Shown here piece by piece: positions 5,357 to 12,397 of a DNA stretch of 12,397 nucleotides. How positions within the stretch are numbered: position 1 is the first letter of the stretch; the number at the start of each line of letters is the position of its first letter. This DNA is from Pseudomonadota bacterium (GTDB taxonomy: Bacteria > Pseudomonadota > Gammaproteobacteria > Xanthomonadales > Xanthomonadaceae): the NCBI GenBank assembly GCA_023423855.1, contig JAFAEU010000107.1:1-12397 (forward strand), read 5' to 3'. Position numbers and translations under genes: made by a program. The notes beneath the pieces were generated by a model that searched no databases, had not been told where the DNA came from, and saw only the letters and a list, made by a program, of their open reading frames with translations.

Positions 5357-7732
5357 CTAGCGGCGGCGGCGCGATGCGCGTATGTCTTCGAGCAGGTGTT
5401 CGTAGTCCCGGACGGGCCCCTGGTCGCGCGTGGCCCAGAGCAGCGCGAGCAGGCATGCCAGGCTGATCACCAGCCAGATCCATTGCCGCCGGTACCACGG
5501 CAGCGGATGGTCGAGCCGGACCGCGACCGGTTCGGACCAGGCGCTGCCCAGCTGCCTGGCCTGCACTTCGAAGGCGAACTTGCCCCACGGCAGGGCGGGC
5601 AGCAATACGTCGCGACGATCGTTCGCGTCGAGCCAGTCGCCGGCGGACGGGACCAGGCGGTAGCGGAAGCGCAGCCGCTCCGGGCTGGCGAATCCGATGG
5701 CGGTGTAGCCGATTTCCAGGTTGCCGGCGTGGGGACCGAGCGTCTCCGGTCGGAGCGGGTCGAGGTCGCGTCCGGCCACGCGCAGCCGTTCGATGTGCAC
5801 GATCGGCGGCGCGGCCCGTTCGTTGAACCGGGCCGGATCGATCATCGCGAAGCCCTTGATCAGGGAATACCACAGCCGTCCGCGGCTGTCGCGCAGGCAG
5901 GAGGACACCGAACCGCCGTTCATTTCCGCGGGCTTCAGCCCGTCGCTGGTGGAAAGCGCGATCAGTTCCGGGGCGCGCCCTTCGATCGCGCGGTCCAGCA
6001 GCACCGACACGCCGCCGTTGCCGCCCAGCCACAGGCGCCCGTCGGCGTCGGACAGAATGCACGAGACGGTGTCGTCGAACAGGCCGTTGGAGGTGTCGTA
6101 GCGACGCACCGAACCGCCGCGTATCCGGACCAGGCCGCCGCCGTAGCTGCCGATCCAGAGGCTGCCGTCGGGGTCTTCATGCAGCGAGCGCAGGAAACGG
6201 GTGCCGAGATCCGCCTGTCGCCATTGTTCGACGATCCCGTCGTCCACCAGCCGATAGGCGCCCTGGTCGCCGACGAACCAGCTGCCGCCCTTGCGCGCCG
6301 GCGCCATGAAGGCGATCGCCATGCCGTCGAGCGCCGGCACCTGCCGCGCGCCGGCGATCTCGCCCTTCTCATCGACGTCCAGCCGCCACGTATCGCGCAT
6401 TGTGCCGATCCAGTACGTGCCGTCGTCCGGGTTCTGCCAGACGCTCAGGCGACCGCGCTGCGACCACTCCCTGGCCAGGACCAGGCGGCCACCCTCCAGC
6501 CGGCCCAGCGTCCCGCCCCAGGTGCCGATCCAGAGCCGGCGCTGGTCGTCCACCAGCAGGCTGTGCACGCATTCGGTTCCCAGCGTGTCTTCCAGCCGCA
6601 CGATCCGGACGGCGCCGTCAACCGTCCAGTGCCGCAAGCCGCCGCAGCCCATCCCGAACCACATCCCGCCCTCGCCGTCCTCGACCACGGCGATGCCGGG
6701 GGCGTTCATCTCGACGTCGGCCGACTGCATCAGGCCGATGCGCGAGTCGCGGATGCGCCACAGCCCCTGGGTATCGCTTCCGATCCACAGGTTGCCTTCG
6801 TCGTCGCGGTGGACCCGGTGCGCGTGCACCTCCGCCGGGATGGCGGCCAGCGGGACCATGCTGCCGTCGTCGTGCAGCTGCCGGATGCCGCCCGCGAGCG
6901 AATCCGACAGCCACAAGCGGCCGTCGTTGGACACCGTGACGCGGGTGTTGAGGGACACGTCGTCGCGAATCAACCTCCAGGCGCCGTCAAGGGTGTCGTA
7001 GCGGTACAGTCGCCGGGCATCGGTGACCACCCAGAGATAGCGTCCGCGGCCCTCCAGCACCGCCTGGATGCCGCGGTCGGGAAGCGGTATGTCGACCGCG
7101 GCATCCGCTCCGATCCGGGTCAGGCCGTGGGAGCCCGCCAGGTAGACGTTGCCGTCCGGCATTGGCGCCATGAAACCGAAGGCGTTGAAGACCGAATGGC
7201 GAATCCGGTATCGCAGCGTGTCCAGGTCGAATTCGAAAACGCCCTGGGGACTCAGGACCCACAGTTTCCCACCGTCCACGGACGGACGGATCGCGCTGAC
7301 CTGGCAGGTGCCGCCGCAGAAGTCGAGCGGGCGGAACCGGCCGGACTCGTACAGCGCGATGCCCGCGTCCTGCGTGCCGATCCACAACCGCCCGCGGCGA
7401 TCCTCGTGCAGGGACAGGATGCGATTGCTGACCAGTTCCCCGGGACTGGTGCGGAAAGTCTTGAACGCATTGCCGTCGAAGCGGACCAGTCCGCCGTAGG
7501 TGCCGATCCAGAGGTATCCGTCGCGCGCCTGCAGCAGCGCGTTGACGCTGGCCTGCGGCAGCCCGTCGTCGATGCCGAAATTGCGGTAGGAGTCGACGTA
7601 GACGGGTTCGACCTTGCCGATGGCGCCGCTTCCGGCCACTGCCTGTGCCGCCAGCGCCGGTCCGGCAAGGATTGCGTACAGCAGGCTCCGGATCATCGCG
7701 CGACAGCGGTTCGACTTTACCGGTACGGCCAC
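5357..7732 (-). CDS. Two-component-type propeller sensor (Reg_prop + Y_Y_Y) lacking any output domain
   Basis: A 791-residue protein built like the sensor half of a hybrid two-component system. After a signal sequence (MIRSLLYAILAGPALAAQA, residues 13-31), about fourteen propeller strands follow with Reg_prop signatures: YLWIGTYGGLVRFDG, RLWIGTQDAGIALYE, NLWIGSDTQGLWRI, RLWIGTWGGTLGRLE, SLWIGSYGGGLVRIRGG, RLWLGGNGGVSVL. That is enough for two seven-bladed propellers. A Y_Y_Y domain (about 660-740: LEIGYTAIGFASPERLRFRY, FAFEVQARQLG) and one membrane helix (about 748-768, WIWLVISLACLLALLWA) come next. The protein then ends after about 22 cytoplasmic residues (ending ASRRRR) where relatives carry a histidine kinase or GGDEF domain. 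The GTG start has AAGG six bases upstream; the ATG twelve codons later gives a tighter signal peptide but has no ribosome site. It converges on the histidine kinase, a possible signalling partner. Confidence 0.9.
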   Translation of the reverse strand: MAVPVKSNRCRAMIRSLLYAILAGPALAAQAVAGSGAIGKVEPVYVDSYRNFGIDDGLPQASVNALLQARDGYLWIGTYGGLVRFDGNAFKTFRTSPGELVSNRILSLHEDRRGRLWIGTQDAGIALYESGRFRPLDFCGGTCQVSAIRPSVDGGKLWVLSPQGVFEFDLDTLRYRIRHSVFNAFGFMAPMPDGNVYLAGSHGLTRIGADAAVDIPLPDRGIQAVLEGRGRYLWVVTDARRLYRYDTLDGAWRLIRDDVSLNTRVTVSNDGRLWLSDSLAGGIRQLHDDGSMVPLAAIPAEVHAHRVHRDDEGNLWIGSDTQGLWRIRDSRIGLMQSADVEMNAPGIAVVEDGEGGMWFGMGCGGLRHWTVDGAVRIVRLEDTLGTECVHSLLVDDQRRLWIGTWGGTLGRLEGGRLVLAREWSQRGRLSVWQNPDDGTYWIGTMRDTWRLDVDEKGEIAGARQVPALDGMAIAFMAPARKGGSWFVGDQGAYRLVDDGIVEQWRQADLGTRFLRSLHEDPDGSLWIGSYGGGLVRIRGGSVRRYDTSNGLFDDTVSCILSDADGRLWLGGNGGVSVLLDRAIEGRAPELIALSTSDGLKPAEMNGGSVSSCLRDSRGRLWYSLIKGFAMIDPARFNERAAPPIVHIERLRVAGRDLDPLRPETLGPHAGNLEIGYTAIGFASPERLRFRYRLVPSAGDWLDANDRRDVLLPALPWGKFAFEVQARQLGSAWSEPVAVRLDHPLPWYRRQWIWLVISLACLLALLWATRDQGPVRDYEHLLEDIRASRRRR

Positions 7733-7899
7733 TTTCTACCTTCAGCAACGGTGAACTGCCTGGCGGCACTCTACTGCATCGCTCCGATCCCGAACGGGGT
7801 CCGAGGCGATTTGGGGCCGATCGGGATCATTGCCGCCGTCCTGGCCGGAGAGGCCCGGGAGTGTTCGCAGGTCGAGGACGAACGACCCGCCGCTCCGCG

Positions 7900-8190
7900 C
7901 CGGCGGCAACGACCCGGCATGCGCGCGATCGCCTGCGGCCGGAGATGCAGGAGAACGTGCACCTGCGCGACCAGCGGATGCACGCCCGGAAGATGGAAGG
8001 CATCGGCCGGCCGGCGGTGTTGTCCGCGATCCCGACCGCTTGCCCGCCGGCGCCGGACACGCCGCGCGCTGCCGCGCCGGAACCCGTCATGGAGAGCGCA
8101 CGCGAGCGCCGTCCGACGCGCAATCCGCCGGGCGGCTGCGGTCGGCCGTCGCCTGCTCGACTTCGTCCGCCTCGCCCGCGGACGGCGTTA
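7900..8190 (+). pseudogene. Decayed histidine kinase DHp-domain remnant
   Basis: No intact frame exists here, but three plus-strand frames read in order recall a kinase dimerisation domain. Frame one (about 7900-8003) gives RLRPEMQENVHLRDQRMHARKMEGIG, shown here as the two pieces RLRPEMQENVHLRD and QRMHARKMEGIG, like the helix before the H-box of many kinases. Frame two (8004-8072) gives RPAGGVVRDPDRLPAG followed by AGHAARC, which aligns with the RLAGGVAHDFNNLL pattern; the histidine is now arginine and Phe is Pro. Frame three (about 8102-8170) gives AIRRAAAVGRRLLDFVRLAR, like the second DHp helix of such kinases. The ATPase part is missing and a terminator begins at 8194. The reading is by eye and rests on motif order across two frameshifts. 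Confidence 0.45.
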
Positions 8191-8193
8191 CGC

Positions 8194-8223
8194 GGAAAAG
8201 CCCCCGTCGCCGGGGGCTTTTCC
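8194..8223 (-). terminator. Strong intrinsic terminator after the TonB-dependent receptor
   Basis: The arms GGAAAAGCCCCC (8194-8205) and GGGGGCTTTTCC (8212-8223) are perfectly complementary, with one more G-C pair closing a four-base loop. Read on the minus strand, the GC-rich stem ends in CTTTTCC, 25 bp after the receptor stop codon. The symmetrical A/T tails mean it could act in both directions. Confidence 0.88.
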
Positions 8224-8248
8224 TTGAAGTACCGCCTGTTCCGCCGGC

Positions 8249-10873
8249 TCAGAACTTCTGCGAGTAGCGGAAGTACACGGTCCGCCCGTAGGCGTCGTAC
8301 AGATAGAAGTTCCACGGCCGGTTGTCGTAGCCCACCAGTTCCGGATAGCGGTCGCCCACGTTGTTCACGCCGAGGGTGATGGTGCCGTCCCACGGCGCGC
8401 GGTAGCTCGCGGAGAGATCGTGGGTGGTGTAGCTGCCCACGCGCGTGTTGGCACCGCCGGCGAGGAAGCCGAAAGCCGGTACCGTCGCCGGGTTCTGCTG
8501 GTCGCCGATGTGGTTGACGTTCCAGTTGGCGGTGAACTCGCCGAGGTTCCAGGTGTTGCGCAGGCTGGCGCGCGTATCGGGCGCGGTGACCCAGCCCAGG
8601 CGGTCCTTGACCGTCTCGCCGTCGGTCACCGTGTAGTCCAGCACGCGCGAGACCTGCAGCCAGTTCTCCAGCCTGCCGGCGCCGGCGAGGTCGAACCGGG
8701 TCCGCAGGTTGAAGTCCAGGCCGCTGGTTTCCAGGTCGCCCTCGTTGGCGTAAGCGGTGTTGATCTCGCGCACCGAGCCGTTCGAGCGCCGCAGCACCGA
8801 GGTGCCGGCGGGCAGCGGCATGCCGGCGTTGTCGAAGTTGACCAGTTCCTGGTATTCGATCAGGCGGATGCGGTCCTCGATCTCGACCCGGTAGTAGTCC
8901 AGCGTCAGGTTCAGCCAGTCGGTCGCGTCCCAGGCCACGCCGACGCTGTACTGCTTCGAGTTCTCCGACTCCAGCGTGGCGTTGCCGCTGGAATAGCTGT
9001 CGATCTGGTAGGACACGGCGTCCTCGTCCTCGGGGCCGTCGGCGACGTTGTCGTTGTTGGCGTCGCCGCCGCACTGCGCCGACGTGTAGCCCATCGACAG
9101 GCAGGTGCGGTAGTCCTGCACCTGCTCGGCGGAGAAGGCGCGCTGGGAGTGGATGTAGGTCAGCGGCGGCGCGCGGAAACCCTCGCCCGCCGAGGCGCGG
9201 AAGGTCAGGTTGTCCAGCGGCTGCCAGCGCACCGAGACCTTGGGCGAGACGTCGCTGCCGTAGTCGCTGTAGCGGTCGTAGCGCGCGGCCAGGGTGAAGT
9301 CGAAGTTCTCCAGCACCGGGAACAGCCATTCCGCGTAGGCCGCGTAGACCTGGCGCTGGCCCGCGGACGAGTTGCCCGCCGAGCCCGCGACCACGCCGGC
9401 CTCCGACAGCGAGTCGTAGATGTCGGCGTAGTCCTCGTCGCGGTATTCCGCGCCGAAGGCGAGCACGGACACGCCGCCGCCCATCTCGAACAGGTCGAGC
9501 GTGGCGTTCGCGTACAGTTCCTCGATGTCGTACTTGCCGTCGCGGCCGATGGTGGCGGTGAACCCCTTGATCACTTCCTCCGGGTTGCCGAAGGGATCGA
9601 ACAGGTTGTACGACCCGTCGGCGGCCGCGGCCTCGGCCAGCGGCGTGACGATGTAGCCGCGGCCGGTTTCCTTGAACTTGGCGTTGCTGCGGCGCAGGCC
9701 GAAGTCGACGTAGAGGTTGTCGGTCGCCTGCCAGGTGAAGCCGAGGTTGAAGTCGACCACGCTGTTGTCGACGAAGTTGTCGCGGTTTCCGGCCGCGGCG
9801 TAGCGGTGGTAGACGAAGGCGCCCAGGCCGTCGCCCGGCACCGGGTCGTTCGGCGTGCCTTCGGCGACGAACAGCACGCCTGGCGTCGGCGCATAGCGGC
9901 CGAAGCTGCTGGCGCCGCTGTAGCTGGCCGCGGTGTAGACCGACCAGTCGTCGTTGATCCGCCAGCTGCCGCGCGCGAACAGCGACTTGTTCCTGACCGA
10001 GGCTTCGTTGGCCGCGACCGCGTTGAAGTCGAACACGCAGTTGGCGCCGTTGCGCCAGAAGTTCGGGTCGTCGCAGGCGTAGCCGGTCAGCGCGCCGCCG
10101 GCCTCGCCTTCCTCGCCGGGATCGGTCGCGCTCTCGAAGTAGAAGTTGTTGCCGTAGAGCGAGCCGCCGCGCACGTCGCCGCCGATCTGGTCGCGGGTGA
10201 AGACCATCTCGCGCGAGTTCATCGACGCGCCGAGCAGCAGGCTGCCGCGCTCGGACGAGGTGCCGAACACGACCGAGGCCTCCTCGGTGTCGCCGCCGGT
10301 GACCTTCGGCACGCCCTTGCCGTAGCGCACTTCCGCGCCCTCGTAGTCCCGGCGCAGGATGATGTTGACCACGCCGCCGATGGCATCCGAGCCGTACAGC
10401 GCCGAAGCGCCGTCGGAGAGGATCTCGATGCGCTCGACCGCGGCCAGCGGGATGGTGTTGAGGTCGGCGTTGGTGCCGGTGGACGGCGCGTACGGCGCGC
10501 GGCGGCCGTCGATCAGCACCAGGGTGCGGTCCGAGCCGATGCCGCGCAGGTCGACGTCGGCCACCGCCTGCGCCGAGCTGCCCGACTGCGGGCGGAAGTT
10601 GCCGAACGAGGAGAACGTGGCGTCGCGCAGCAGGTCGGACACGGACACCTTGCCGCTGGCGTCGATCGTCGCGCGGTCGATGACGGTGACCGGCACCGCG
10701 CCCTCGATGTCCGCGCGCGAGATGCGCGAACCGGTGACCTGGATGCGGTCGAGCGTCTGCGTGGCGTCTTCGGCGGACGCCTGCGCGGCGACCGCGAACG
10801 GGGACAGGGCGCAGGCAATGCCGATGGACAGCGTCGCGAACCGGCGGCGCGGCAGCCCGGGAATGGATGTCAT
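8249..10873 (-). CDS. TonB-dependent outer-membrane receptor
   Basis: An 874-residue receptor that imports a scarce substrate across the outer membrane using energy from TonB-ExbB-ExbD. The signal peptide spans residues 1 to about 30-34 (PRRRFATLSIGIACALSPF, AVAAQASA). The TonB-box region with the following GSRI (TLDRIQVTGSRISR, about 40-53) leads into a plug domain with VDLRGIGSDRTLVLIDGRR, NTIPLAAVERIEILSDGASA and LYGSDAIGGVVNIILR (ending near 175). The remainder is the 22-strand barrel, with two cysteine-pair loops (CDDPNFWRNGANC; CLSMGYTSAQC), the FRASAGEGFRAPPL segment, LGVNNVGDRYPELVGYD near the end and the expected terminal phenylalanine (YFRYSQKF). There is no N-terminal STN domain, so it is unlikely to signal to a FecR-type anti-sigma factor. 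The ATG has GGAGAG seven bases upstream. An AraC regulator lies 60 bp upstream in the same orientation. Substrate (iron chelate, peptide, sugar) cannot be read from the sequence. Confidence 0.95.
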   Translation of the reverse strand: MTSIPGLPRRRFATLSIGIACALSPFAVAAQASAEDATQTLDRIQVTGSRISRADIEGAVPVTVIDRATIDASGKVSVSDLLRDATFSSFGNFRPQSGSSAQAVADVDLRGIGSDRTLVLIDGRRAPYAPSTGTNADLNTIPLAAVERIEILSDGASALYGSDAIGGVVNIILRRDYEGAEVRYGKGVPKVTGGDTEEASVVFGTSSERGSLLLGASMNSREMVFTRDQIGGDVRGGSLYGNNFYFESATDPGEEGEAGGALTGYACDDPNFWRNGANCVFDFNAVAANEASVRNKSLFARGSWRINDDWSVYTAASYSGASSFGRYAPTPGVLFVAEGTPNDPVPGDGLGAFVYHRYAAAGNRDNFVDNSVVDFNLGFTWQATDNLYVDFGLRRSNAKFKETGRGYIVTPLAEAAAADGSYNLFDPFGNPEEVIKGFTATIGRDGKYDIEELYANATLDLFEMGGGVSVLAFGAEYRDEDYADIYDSLSEAGVVAGSAGNSSAGQRQVYAAYAEWLFPVLENFDFTLAARYDRYSDYGSDVSPKVSVRWQPLDNLTFRASAGEGFRAPPLTYIHSQRAFSAEQVQDYRTCLSMGYTSAQCGGDANNDNVADGPEDEDAVSYQIDSYSSGNATLESENSKQYSVGVAWDATDWLNLTLDYYRVEIEDRIRLIEYQELVNFDNAGMPLPAGTSVLRRSNGSVREINTAYANEGDLETSGLDFNLRTRFDLAGAGRLENWLQVSRVLDYTVTDGETVKDRLGWVTAPDTRASLRNTWNLGEFTANWNVNHIGDQQNPATVPAFGFLAGGANTRVGSYTTHDLSASYRAPWDGTITLGVNNVGDRYPELVGYDNRPWNFYLYDAYGRTVYFRYSQKF

Positions 10874-10894
10874 GTGGGTACTCTCCGAATAATC

Positions 10895-10923
10895 GTTATG
10901 GGTGCGTTAAACGCGCCCATGAC
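10895..10923. promoter_or_regulatory. Palindrome in the AraC-receptor gap (possible operator)
   Basis: A 23-bp inverted repeat (10898-10920), ATGGGTGCG...CGCGCCCAT on the plus strand with one mismatch, can be extended by two more pairs across one mismatch to 10895-10923. It lies 22 bp upstream of the receptor start codon and just before its ribosome site. A two-fold symmetric site at this position suits an operator or a hairpin in the leader. AraC proteins more often bind direct repeats, so it may serve a different regulator. Confidence 0.45.
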
Positions 10924-10933
10924 GTTACGGAGC

Positions 10934-11854
10934 TCACCCGGCCGCCGCTTGGCGCTGCATGTCGGGTCTGTTTGCCGGACTTGCCGGGAGGGCGGCGTCG
11001 CGCAGCCGATGCAGCGAAGGCGGCACGCCGAACTGCGCGCGGAACGCGCGCGAGAAACTGCAGTTGTTCTCGAAGCCGCAGGCGGCGCCGACCTCGCTGA
11101 CCGACAGCCGCGTCCGCAGCAGCAGTTTCGCCGCATGCCGCAGGCGCATCCGCGCCGACGCCGCCTGCGGACCCTCGCCGTACAGCGCATGGAAGGTCTT
11201 GGTGAAATACCAGACCGAGACGTTGCTCAGCCCGGCCAGTTCCGGAATGCGCACCGCGCGGTCGAGATGGCCTTCGATGTACATCCAGGCCCGCTGCATC
11301 CGGCTGAACACCTGGCGCTTGCGCCGCAGGGAGCGGCCCGGACAGCGATCGACGAGGCCACGGTAGCCGAGCTGCTGCGCGGCGAGCAGCCGCAGCAGCT
11401 GGCCGAGCGGATGACGATCGACCTCGCGCCGGCGGATCTCGTTGCGATCGTACGCGGCGCATCGGCGCCACAGGCCCAGCGCCGCGGCGCGCATGCCCGG
11501 GGCGGCCGCGCCGATCCCCGGGAACAGCGTCATCTGCGCCGACTGGTGGAGCTGCGCCTGCATGGACGCGGTCAGCGCGATGCCCACGACCAGCGCGCCG
11601 GGACCCGCGTACAGCGTCGGGCGCGCGTCGCGCTCGAGCGAGATCCATTGCCCGGGCCCGAGTTCGAAGCGGCCCTCCCTGCATTCGACGTCGAGGCCGC
11701 CGCGCAGCACCAGCCACACGGTCGCGACCGGCGTCGACACCACCAGACTGCCGCCGCGGCTCAATACCGCCAGGCCCGGCGACTCGTCGCAACCCGGGGC
11801 CGCATCGAGATCGAGCGCGCCGCCGCGATCGCTCCAGACCGCTTGCATGTCCAT
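10934..11854 (-). CDS. AraC-family transcriptional regulator
   Basis: About 306 residues. The N-terminal half (about 1-120) looks like the cupin-type sensing domain of AraC proteins (VWLVLRGGLDVECREGRF, LGPGQWISLERDARPTLY). The C-terminal 100 residues hold both helix-turn-helix motifs: IPELAGLSNVSVWYFTKTFH, then VSEVGAACGFENNCSFSRAF followed by RAQFGVPPSLHRLR, a textbook AraC signature. Three in-frame ATG codons lie close together at 11860, 11854 and 11848. The AAAGGAG ribosome site directly abuts the first and is six bases from the second, so 11854 (MDMQAVWSD) is preferred. The gene precedes the TonB-dependent receptor with a 60-bp gap, so it most likely controls the receptor in response to a small ligand; co-transcription is possible because no terminator separates them. 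Confidence 0.92.
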   Translation of the reverse strand: MDMQAVWSDRGGALDLDAAPGCDESPGLAVLSRGGSLVVSTPVATVWLVLRGGLDVECREGRFELGPGQWISLERDARPTLYAGPGALVVGIALTASMQAQLHQSAQMTLFPGIGAAAPGMRAAALGLWRRCAAYDRNEIRRREVDRHPLGQLLRLLAAQQLGYRGLVDRCPGRSLRRKRQVFSRMQRAWMYIEGHLDRAVRIPELAGLSNVSVWYFTKTFHALYGEGPQAASARMRLRHAAKLLLRTRLSVSEVGAACGFENNCSFSRAFRAQFGVPPSLHRLRDAALPASPANRPDMQRQAAAG

Positions 11855-11860
11855 GGCCAT

Positions 11861-12021
11861 CTCCTTTGGGGAATCTGGCCACCTGTTTGATCCAGTCGAA
11901 TCCGAAACTCAGGAACGGCAGGCGAAATTTTGCCGAGATTGCACCGGTGCGCATCCGAAAGTCATGCTTCCCTCGTCCGTGCCCGTGACTTCCGGCATGG
12001 CTGTCGCGGTCGTCATGATCG
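11861..12021. other. Intergenic region upstream of the AraC gene
   Basis: This 161-bp gap should contain the AraC promoter, but no convincing -35/-10 pair is visible. It holds a perfect 10-bp palindrome, GCACCGGTGC (11941-11950), beside an AT-richer patch (AAATTTTG on the plus strand), and on the minus strand the AraC ribosome site AAAGGAG (11861-11867). No clear terminator for the upstream gene is present. Confidence 0.4.
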
Positions 12022-12397
12022 TTACGACGGCAACTGCATGCCCACGGGCAGCGCCGCCCAGCCGATGTCGATGTTCTGCGTCATCGGCAGCCCGACGTAC
12101 AGCCACGTCGCCGCGCCGTCCACGCTCGGCGAACCGGCGATGGCGACGCCGTCGCGGGAGAGGCAGGCGCCGGACGCGACGGTCCCCAGCAAGGGGCTCC
12201 ACACCGTCGCGCAGCCGCCGCCGGGTCCGTTGTAGTACAGCGTGCCGCCGACCACACCCCAGTGGCGGTAGTGCTGCGGCGCCGGATACTCGCTCGAGAC
12301 CTGCACGATGTGGCGCAGCCCGGCGTCCGCGCGCCACAGGCCGATCTTCGACGGCCGCGTGAAATAGATGTTGCCGCCGATCGCATCGTGGCGCGCG
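12022..12397 (-). CDS. C-terminal end of a probable propeller/CadC-type regulator (5' part outside window)
   Basis: The last 124 residues of a protein that enters from beyond the right edge; TAA stop at 12022. Visible motifs are NIYFTRPSKIGLWRADAG, GVVGGTLYYNG and GAATWLYVGLPMTQNIDIGW, spaced like blades of a TolB-type propeller. In Xanthomonadaceae such endings are common in CadC-like regulators (OmpR-type winged helix, membrane helix, periplasmic TolB propeller), where the last blade contains a W/L-Y-x-x-x-P/D-x-x-x-x-D-I motif like this one. The family assignment is an inference from these motifs; the N-terminal domains are not visible. It lies 160 bp upstream of the AraC gene in the same direction. 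Confidence 0.55.
   Translation of the reverse strand, partial: ARHDAIGGNIYFTRPSKIGLWRADAGLRHIVQVSSEYPAPQHYRHWGVVGGTLYYNGPGGGCATVWSPLLGTVASGACLSRDGVAIAGSPSVDGAATWLYVGLPMTQNIDIGWAALPVGMQLPS

Noticed and set aside
5342-8227. Long plus-strand open frame opposite the propeller sensor
   Set aside because: It is an antisense by-product of GC-rich codon use. Only its last part (about 8102-8170) is of interest, as a piece of the decayed kinase remnant.
8420-11890. Plus-strand open frame of over 1,100 codons opposite the receptor and AraC genes
   Set aside because: It runs through two well-supported minus-strand genes and their gap, with low-complexity Arg/Val/Ala composition and no recognisable domain.

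Overview
This is a high-GC window with no RNA genes. Its proteins are typical of Xanthomonadaceae (Lysobacter, Luteimonas, Xanthomonas relatives): a TonB-dependent receptor with the GSRI plug start, two-component propeller sensors, DUF11-repeat secreted proteins and an AraC regulator. The genus is inferred from protein style and base composition only. Almost everything is transcribed from the minus strand; the exceptions are one intact plus-strand histidine kinase and one decayed plus-strand fragment.

Left part (1-2912): the first 850 residues of a large secreted protein on the minus strand, cut by the window start. It has a signal peptide, a beta-propeller-like domain and then DUF11-type domains, of which at least three are nearly identical tandem copies of exactly 375 bp. 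A good sigma70-like promoter lies far upstream, leaving a GC-rich leader of about 195 nt with several possible hairpins.

Middle part (2913-7732): a signalling cluster. An OmpR-type response regulator (minus) diverges from a small membrane histidine kinase (plus) that has no recognisable sensor domain. The kinase converges on a large propeller sensor (minus) that has a periplasmic sensor and one membrane helix but no kinase or other output domain. The three could form a split version of a hybrid two-component system, which is a hypothesis from complementary domain content. The kinase is bracketed by repeats: a palindrome plus a 99-bp tandem duplication covering its start codon, and two palindromic elements after its stop.

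The stretch 7733-8193 has no intact gene. On the plus strand it appears to carry the decayed phosphotransfer (DHp) domain of another histidine kinase, readable only by switching between three frames and with its H-box histidine replaced.

Right part (8193-12397): an AraC-family regulator followed by a TonB-dependent outer-membrane receptor in the same orientation. A palindrome lies in the 60-bp gap between them and a strong intrinsic terminator follows the receptor. At the right edge is the C-terminal end of a further minus-strand protein, probably the propeller part of a CadC/TolB-like regulator. The expected logic is that the AraC protein controls uptake of a substrate by the receptor; the substrate cannot be read from the sequence.
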